Shown in pieces: positions 59,028 to 64,000 of a DNA stretch of 64,000 nt. The stretch spans positions 1 to 64,000 of the forward strand of contig CANMDH010000021.1 of NCBI GenBank assembly GCA_947496555.1, read 5' to 3'. The translations under genes and the position numbers were made by a program. The DNA is from an uncultured Aquimarina sp. (GTDB lineage: Bacteria > Bacteroidota > Bacteroidia > Flavobacteriales > Flavobacteriaceae). Position 1 is the stretch's first letter; each line of letters opens with the position of its first letter. Under the pieces are notes generated by a model. The model was not told the DNA's origin. It did no database searches and saw only the letters and a program-made list of their open reading frames with translations.

Positions 59028-61277
59028 ATGATTAAAAAAAGTAGATTTCTTATCTGGAGCATTACATTAGTAGTGATTTACATGGTAACCAGTTGTAATA
59101 CTTCAGAGAATAAGACAATAACCGATTCTTATGAGAGAAAAGTAGATTCTCTTCTTTCGTTAATGACTCTTACCGAGAAAATAGGACAACTTAATCTTGT
59201 GGGGAGAGACGGTAATCGCAATTCAGCTACCCAAATTGGTCCAAAAAAAGCAAATGATATCCGAAAAGGGCTTGTTGGAAATTTAATAGGAGTTGTAGGT
59301 GCTGCGCCTAATCGAGAAGTACAACGTATTGCAGTAGAAGAATCTAGATTAGGGATTCCTCTACTCTTTGCCAGAGATGTGATTCATGGCTATAAAACGC
59401 TTACCCCGATACCATTAGCTGAAGCTGCAAGCTGGGATCTGGAAGCTATAGAGAAGTCAGCTAGGATAGCTGCAATCGAAGCTTCAGCTTCTGGTATTAA
59501 TTGGACCTATGCTCCTATGGTAGATATTTCAAGGGATCCCCGATGGGGAAGAGTCATGGAGGGTGCTGGTGAAGACCCTTATTATGGGAGCCTTGTCGCC
59601 GCAGCCCGGGTAAGAGGATTTCAAGGAGATGATTTAAGTAAAGAAAATACAATTTTGGCATGTGCCAAACATTTTGCAGGATATGGTTCTCCCATGGCTG
59701 GAAGAGAATATAGTATCATCGATGTTTCAATGAGAGAGCTGTATGAAGTACACCTCCCTCCTTTTGAAGCCGCACTTAATGCCAGCGTAGGAACCTATAT
59801 GACCTCTTTTACCGAGGTCAATGCTGTACCGGCAACCGTGAGTAAGTTTTTACTTACTGACATACTTCGAGAACAATGGAATTTTGATGGATTTGTAGTT
59901 ACCGACTGGAGTACGATCACACAATTAATGGAACATGGAGTAGCCGCTGATTCTAGTTCGGCAGCAGTTGCTTCTATCAAAGCCGGAGTGGATATGGATA
60001 TGGGGTCGCAGGCTTTTGTGAGGAATCTGGAAAATCTAGTAAAAGAGAAAAAAGTATCCGAGAAAGACATAGATATAGCAGTTCGGCGAATCTTACTGGC
60101 CAAGTACAGACTAGGGCTTTTTGAAGACCCCTATAAATACACAAATCCTGAAAGGGAAAAAACCGAAGTGTTGACTCCTCAAAATCGTGAAGCAGCCCGA
60201 GAGATGGCACAAAAATCTATGGTATTATTAAAAAATGAAAATCAACTATTACCCTTATCTAAATCACTTAAAACTGTTGCCGTTATTGGCCCGGTTGCAG
60301 ATGATCCAAGAACACATATGGGTAGATGGAAGGCAGAAGGCGAAAGAAAAGATGTGATCACGCTATTACATGGGTTAAAAAAAAAGCTTCCTAACACCAA
60401 ATTCCTTTATGCTAAAGGGGTAGATTATGATACGAAAGATCGATCCGGTTTTCTGGAAGCTATTTCTGTGGCAAAACAAGCAGAAGTGGTCGTGTTAGCT
60501 ATTGGAGAAAGTCAAAAACATAGTGGAGAAGCATCAAGTCGTGCCTCTATTGATATTCCGGGTATTCAAATGGAATTGGTAAAAAAACTTCATACATTAG
60601 GGAAACCTATGGTGGTAGTGCTATACAATGGACGCCCCCTAACAATCAATTGGATCAACGATCATATACCTGCTATTTTGGAAGCCTGGATCCCAGGGAC
60701 CGAAGGAGGAAATGCAATAGCCGATATTTTGTTTGGGGATTATAACCCTTCTGGGAAACTTCCTATTACTTTTCCTTATTCGGTTGGACAAATACCTATA
60801 TTTTATAGTTATAAGAATACCGGTAGACCAGATGATGGTTCTGATACTAAATGGGCATCAAAATATTATGATATTCCTAATGAACCCCTCTACCCTTTTG
60901 GTTACGGATTGAGTTATACAAACTTTAAGTATTCCGATTTAAAAATCAAAAAGTCAAAAGTAACCATGTCTGATACGATTACTTTTAGTATGAGTATCAC
61001 AAATGCCGGTAAAGTGCCAGGCGAAGAGGTGATTCAAGTATATACAAGGGATTTGTTGGCCTCTGTGACCAGGCCCGTTAAGGAATTAAAACGATTTAAA
61101 AAAGTATTGCTGAAACCCGGCGAAACGAAAACCATTAGTTTCAGTATAACAGCCAACGATCTGAAACTTTTGAATGAACAATTACAATGGATTACCGAAC
61201 CTGGTGAATTTCAGTTACTGATTGGGAGCTCTTCATCAGATATACGACTAGAAGGCAAATTTGAACTAATTGAATAA
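59028..61277 (+). CDS. GH3 beta-glycosidase lipoprotein (BglX-like)
   Basis: A retaining exo-beta-glycosidase of 749 residues with a lipoprotein signal (TSC, about Cys23). The nucleophile is Asp293 in FVVTDWS, and the second domain contains a KHSGEASSR stretch with a likely acid/base Glu. A fibronectin-like C-terminal domain ends the protein, as in BglX. It could release beta-linked glucose, xylose or similar. The start codon follows the stop of the preceding gene directly, so translation is probably coupled. Confidence 0.92.
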   Translation: MIKKSRFLIWSITLVVIYMVTSCNTSENKTITDSYERKVDSLLSLMTLTEKIGQLNLVGRDGNRNSATQIGPKKANDIRKGLVGNLIGVVGAAPNREVQRIAVEESRLGIPLLFARDVIHGYKTLTPIPLAEAASWDLEAIEKSARIAAIEASASGINWTYAPMVDISRDPRWGRVMEGAGEDPYYGSLVAAARVRGFQGDDLSKENTILACAKHFAGYGSPMAGREYSIIDVSMRELYEVHLPPFEAALNASVGTYMTSFTEVNAVPATVSKFLLTDILREQWNFDGFVVTDWSTITQLMEHGVAADSSSAAVASIKAGVDMDMGSQAFVRNLENLVKEKKVSEKDIDIAVRRILLAKYRLGLFEDPYKYTNPEREKTEVLTPQNREAAREMAQKSMVLLKNENQLLPLSKSLKTVAVIGPVADDPRTHMGRWKAEGERKDVITLLHGLKKKLPNTKFLYAKGVDYDTKDRSGFLEAISVAKQAEVVVLAIGESQKHSGEASSRASIDIPGIQMELVKKLHTLGKPMVVVLYNGRPLTINWINDHIPAILEAWIPGTEGGNAIADILFGDYNPSGKLPITFPYSVGQIPIFYSYKNTGRPDDGSDTKWASKYYDIPNEPLYPFGYGLSYTNFKYSDLKIKKSKVTMSDTITFSMSITNAGKVPGEEVIQVYTRDLLASVTRPVKELKRFKKVLLKPGETKTISFSITANDLKLLNEQLQWITEPGEFQLLIGSSSSDIRLEGKFELIE

Positions 61278-61308
61278 AACAACAGTAATGCCCTGACATA
61301 GTAGAAAA

Positions 61309-62775
61309 ATGATACGATTTTCAAAGATATTAAGCCGATTTCTACTGATAGGATATTTCATTAATTCTGGAGCCTTACTAGGACAAAATACAGGAAAAGA
61401 ATCCTCACAAGAAACAGATCTCTACTGGGCTACAGATAATAATGTAATAGAATTGAGGAATGATACTGCTGGGGAACAGTTTTTTCGTATCATTTTAAAT
61501 CCATTCCCAATCGAACCGCAGTTAAAATATTATAAGCCGGCAGACGAATACGCAGAATGGATTGGTACCTCTGGAAAATATAGTGGCAGAATCATCACCG
61601 AAGCACCTCGATGGCCTATTTCAATAATATATACCAAAGCAGACCAATATATTCGTGATGGAGAATATACATTGTTAAAAGACAAAAATATACCTAAAAC
61701 AAATTCCTATAATCTTGTAACCCCAGAAATAAAAAGAGGAAATGATATCTCCACATTATCAAGAGAGTTTGGAGACTATGAAAAGGATTTTGAATTCATA
61801 GTGAATAAAAGAAATGAAATACTAAAAAATACAGGGCTCGATAACTCATCTTCTGACTGGGACAAGGTAATGGCATTTGCTGAATATGCCTATCAAAAAC
61901 GTAAAACCTCAAGTTCTAAACTAAAGCGTGGTCGGTATATTCATGCTGTTGATTTTTGTATCCACGGAGATTTTTGTGTGGGAGCGGCAAATGCATTTGC
62001 CGGGCTATGCAGCACTATAGATATCCCTACCCGTATGATGGCTTTCTCCCATCATACCTGTGCAGAAGCTTTTGTAGACGGACAATGGCGTTATGTCGAA
62101 AATTCGGTTCCTATATTAGATTCGCTTAGGAGGATGACAAAAAAAGTAGAGTTAGGACCGCTGTTCACTTTTTCATTTCAGGAAATGATCACAGATCCTC
62201 CAAAATATAACATCCCATCATTAAAAATGGATTATGTGGATTTTAGCTGTCTGTCAGATGATAAGAAAGGTGTTTTAGAAATTTTTTCTGAATTGCATGC
62301 TAATTGGATCTTCCATTTATATGGTATGTATAAGGATGCTCCCTATTACAATGTAGATTTCTCTTTAGGTTCTGCTAGAGAATTAAGATTGTTGTATCCT
62401 CAAAAAGAAAGCTTAACTTACAAAAGTGATAGTATCCCAAGAATGTGGTTAACCTCTTTCAGAACAACTACAGCTGGCGAAAATCGTCCTAATTGGATGG
62501 TAATCGAACAAGGAAGCGCTATCAGGCAGACTTTTTATATCAATTCTTTGGACAATGTGAAACATATTAATGCATATATACCAACACCTCAGAAATTTTA
62601 TAGAGCAATGCCCGAAGATGGAGGCGAATGGTATTATCAAGTAAATGGAAAAAAATATTACATAAAAGATATCACTGGTGGATGGAACTATGCATATCAT
62701 GATGAAATAAAAGCAAACTGTATTATGTTTCAGATACCTCTAGAGGTTATAAACGTAGATCAAAATGATAAGTAG
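61309..62775 (+). CDS. exported transglutaminase-like protein
   Basis: The 488-residue protein has a signal peptide (about 1-26, ending LLGQ). A central transglutaminase-like (papain-fold) core is visible: GDFCVGAANAFAGLCSTIDIPTR with Cys223, SHHTCAEAFVDGQW with His248/His249, and WRYVENS, where Glu264 stands where the family usually has Asp. The C-terminal half (about 300-488) is unlike any family I recognise. Transglutaminase-like proteins in glycan loci have mostly unknown roles; some act as proteases, amidases or isopeptidases. It lies between GH3 and GH92 and overlaps the latter by 11 bases. Confidence 0.7.
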   Translation: MIRFSKILSRFLLIGYFINSGALLGQNTGKESSQETDLYWATDNNVIELRNDTAGEQFFRIILNPFPIEPQLKYYKPADEYAEWIGTSGKYSGRIITEAPRWPISIIYTKADQYIRDGEYTLLKDKNIPKTNSYNLVTPEIKRGNDISTLSREFGDYEKDFEFIVNKRNEILKNTGLDNSSSDWDKVMAFAEYAYQKRKTSSSKLKRGRYIHAVDFCIHGDFCVGAANAFAGLCSTIDIPTRMMAFSHHTCAEAFVDGQWRYVENSVPILDSLRRMTKKVELGPLFTFSFQEMITDPPKYNIPSLKMDYVDFSCLSDDKKGVLEIFSELHANWIFHLYGMYKDAPYYNVDFSLGSARELRLLYPQKESLTYKSDSIPRMWLTSFRTTTAGENRPNWMVIEQGSAIRQTFYINSLDNVKHINAYIPTPQKFYRAMPEDGGEWYYQVNGKKYYIKDITGGWNYAYHDEIKANCIMFQIPLEVINVDQNDK

Positions 62776-64000
62776 ATCAAAAATAGGTAAGATTCTATTG
62801 GTGAAAATTCCGGCGAGAATTCTACCCTTTATTATAGTTTTTGGCATAGTAAGTTGTAATAGAACTGAGGTCAAACGAATAGAAAGACCTAAAGAAAAAT
62901 TAACAAGCTATGTTAACCCTTTTATTGGTACCGGAGGCCATGGACATACGTTCCCTGGAGCAGCGTTACCTTTTAGTATGGTACAATTGAGTCCCGATAC
63001 CTATACAAAGGGATGGGATTGGTGTTCTGGGTATCATTATAGTGATAGTTCTATTATGGGTTTCAGCCACACCCATCTAAGTGGTACGGGCCGTGGAGAT
63101 TTATTGGATATATTGGTAATGCCGACTATAGGAAATATCAAATGGGGTCCAGGAAACAGGGAAAATCCCGATAAAGGATACCGATCCCGATTTTCTCATG
63201 ATAATGAAGAAGCCTCACCTGGTTTTTATAACGTTTTGCTGGAAGATTATAAAATTCAGGCTTCTTTAACGGTTACTCCCAGAACCGGGTTTCATCGGTA
63301 TCAATTTCCTGCTTCAAAACAAGCCAACATACTCTTTGATCTTACCCATGGAAGGAAAAATGACAAGGAAATTGAAGCATATATTTCCATAAAAAGCGAT
63401 TCATTAATAACTGGATTAAGAAGAAGTTCGGGCTGGGCAGAAGACCAATACGTATATTTTGCTGCACGATTTTCAAAACCATTTAAAAGTCATGCATTTC
63501 AGGTGGAAGACGTATTAATCGATAAAATTTCCCTCGCAGAAGGAAACCAGGTAAAAGGTGCATTCCATTTTCAAACAGAAGAAGGAGAAATCATTTATGT
63601 AAAAGTTGGGATTTCACCGGTTAGTGAAGAAGGTGCCTTAAACAATCTTGATACTGAAAACCCTGGATGGGATTTTGAAAAAGTTCGAAAAAAAGCAGAA
63701 GAAACCTGGGAGAAAGAACTTCAGAAAATCAAAGTAACATCCGCCGAGAAAGGTAAAAAAGAGATTTTTTATACCGCTGCATATCATAGTTATCTGGCTC
63801 CGTATCTGTATACCGATGTTGATGGAAAATTCAGAGGAGTGGATCAAAAGATTCATACTGCCAAAGGTTTTACTCGTTATACCGTATTTTCACTCTGGGA
63901 TACCTTCAGGGCGGCTCATCCTTTGTATACTATTACTCAAAAAGAACGAGTATCTGAATTGATAAACTCTATGCTGTCCCATTATGACGAATCTGGGTTA
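62765..64000 (+). CDS. GH92 family alpha-mannosidase-like lipoprotein, 3-prime truncated by the window
   Basis: The reading frame begins at the ATG at 62765, overlapping the upstream stop by 11 bases, and stays open for 412 codons to the window edge. A lipoprotein signal ends in GIVSC (about Cys32). The mature start YVNPFIGTGGHGHTFPGAALPFSMVQ is the hallmark of GH92 calcium-dependent exo-alpha-mannosidases; FSHTHLSGTGRGDLLDI and FTRYTVFSLWDTFRAAHP further support the family. GH92 members usually run to about 750 residues, so the second half lies to the right. A mannose (or gulose-like) side chain on the target glycan is implied, but could also come from host glycoproteins. Confidence 0.9.
   Translation, partial: MISRSKIGKILLVKIPARILPFIIVFGIVSCNRTEVKRIERPKEKLTSYVNPFIGTGGHGHTFPGAALPFSMVQLSPDTYTKGWDWCSGYHYSDSSIMGFSHTHLSGTGRGDLLDILVMPTIGNIKWGPGNRENPDKGYRSRFSHDNEEASPGFYNVLLEDYKIQASLTVTPRTGFHRYQFPASKQANILFDLTHGRKNDKEIEAYISIKSDSLITGLRRSSGWAEDQYVYFAARFSKPFKSHAFQVEDVLIDKISLAEGNQVKGAFHFQTEEGEIIYVKVGISPVSEEGALNNLDTENPGWDFEKVRKKAEETWEKELQKIKVTSAEKGKKEIFYTAAYHSYLAPYLYTDVDGKFRGVDQKIHTAKGFTRYTVFSLWDTFRAAHPLYTITQKERVSELINSMLSHYDESGL

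Overview
The window looks like chromosomal DNA of an AT-rich marine Bacteroidota, most likely a Flavobacteriaceae member. The support is two SusC/SusD pairs, a C-terminal type IX secretion sorting domain, many Bacteroidota lipoproteins, sulfatases, and a TAnnTTTG-type promoter element. No rRNA, tRNA, CRISPR array, insertion sequence or phage gene was seen. Assignments come from reading the sequence and known family motifs; no database search was run.

Layout. (1) 359-6320, minus: a divalent-metal efflux operon (His-rich exported protein, CzcA-type RND pump fused to its outer-membrane channel, adaptor lipoprotein). (2) 6392-6610: a beheaded HxlR regulator at the edge of the glycan locus. (3) 6642-30230: the left arm of a large polysaccharide utilization locus (PUL): galactose mutarotase, an esterase-GH16 fusion, two S1 sulfatases, GH43, RhaT, a fucose/arabinose-isomerase-like enzyme, GH78 rhamnosidase, GH2, SusD, SusC, a TlpA-like thioredoxin lipoprotein and a GH30-like enzyme. 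(4) 30706-39357: a GntR regulator divergent from a complete L-rhamnose-to-pyruvate operon (aldolase/dehydrogenase fusion, isomerase, kinase, L-lactate dehydrogenase, NCS1-type permease). (5) 39437-42652: a second GH2. (6) 42754-46883: a LacI regulator divergent from DUF4861-kduI-kduD, for unsaturated uronate. (7) 46945-53772: ECF sigma factor, FecR anti-sigma, STN-bearing SusC and SusD. (8) 53972-64000: GH105, a 1258-residue secreted multidomain protein that may be a new lyase, GH3, a transglutaminase-like exported protein and GH92, which runs off the end.

How it fits together: sulfatases, an esterase, GH78, GH2, GH43, GH16 and GH30 would trim a sulfated, rhamnose-bearing, galactose-containing glycan. 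A lyase plus GH105 would release unsaturated uronate for KduI/KduD. Released rhamnose enters by RhaT or the NCS1-type permease and is converted to DHAP plus L-lactate, then pyruvate. The two best substrate guesses are a rhamnose-capped glucuronogalactan (arabinogalactan-like, sulfated) or an ulvan-like polymer.

The most interesting regulatory signal is a 19-bp direct-repeat motif with invariant CA..A and CAGGAT parts, ten bases apart. It lies upstream of six separate transcription units of the locus, including the first susC (26965-26983) and the rhamnose operon (31880-31898), where the copies differ at one base. No obvious cognate regulator of the AraC or hybrid two-component type lies in the window.
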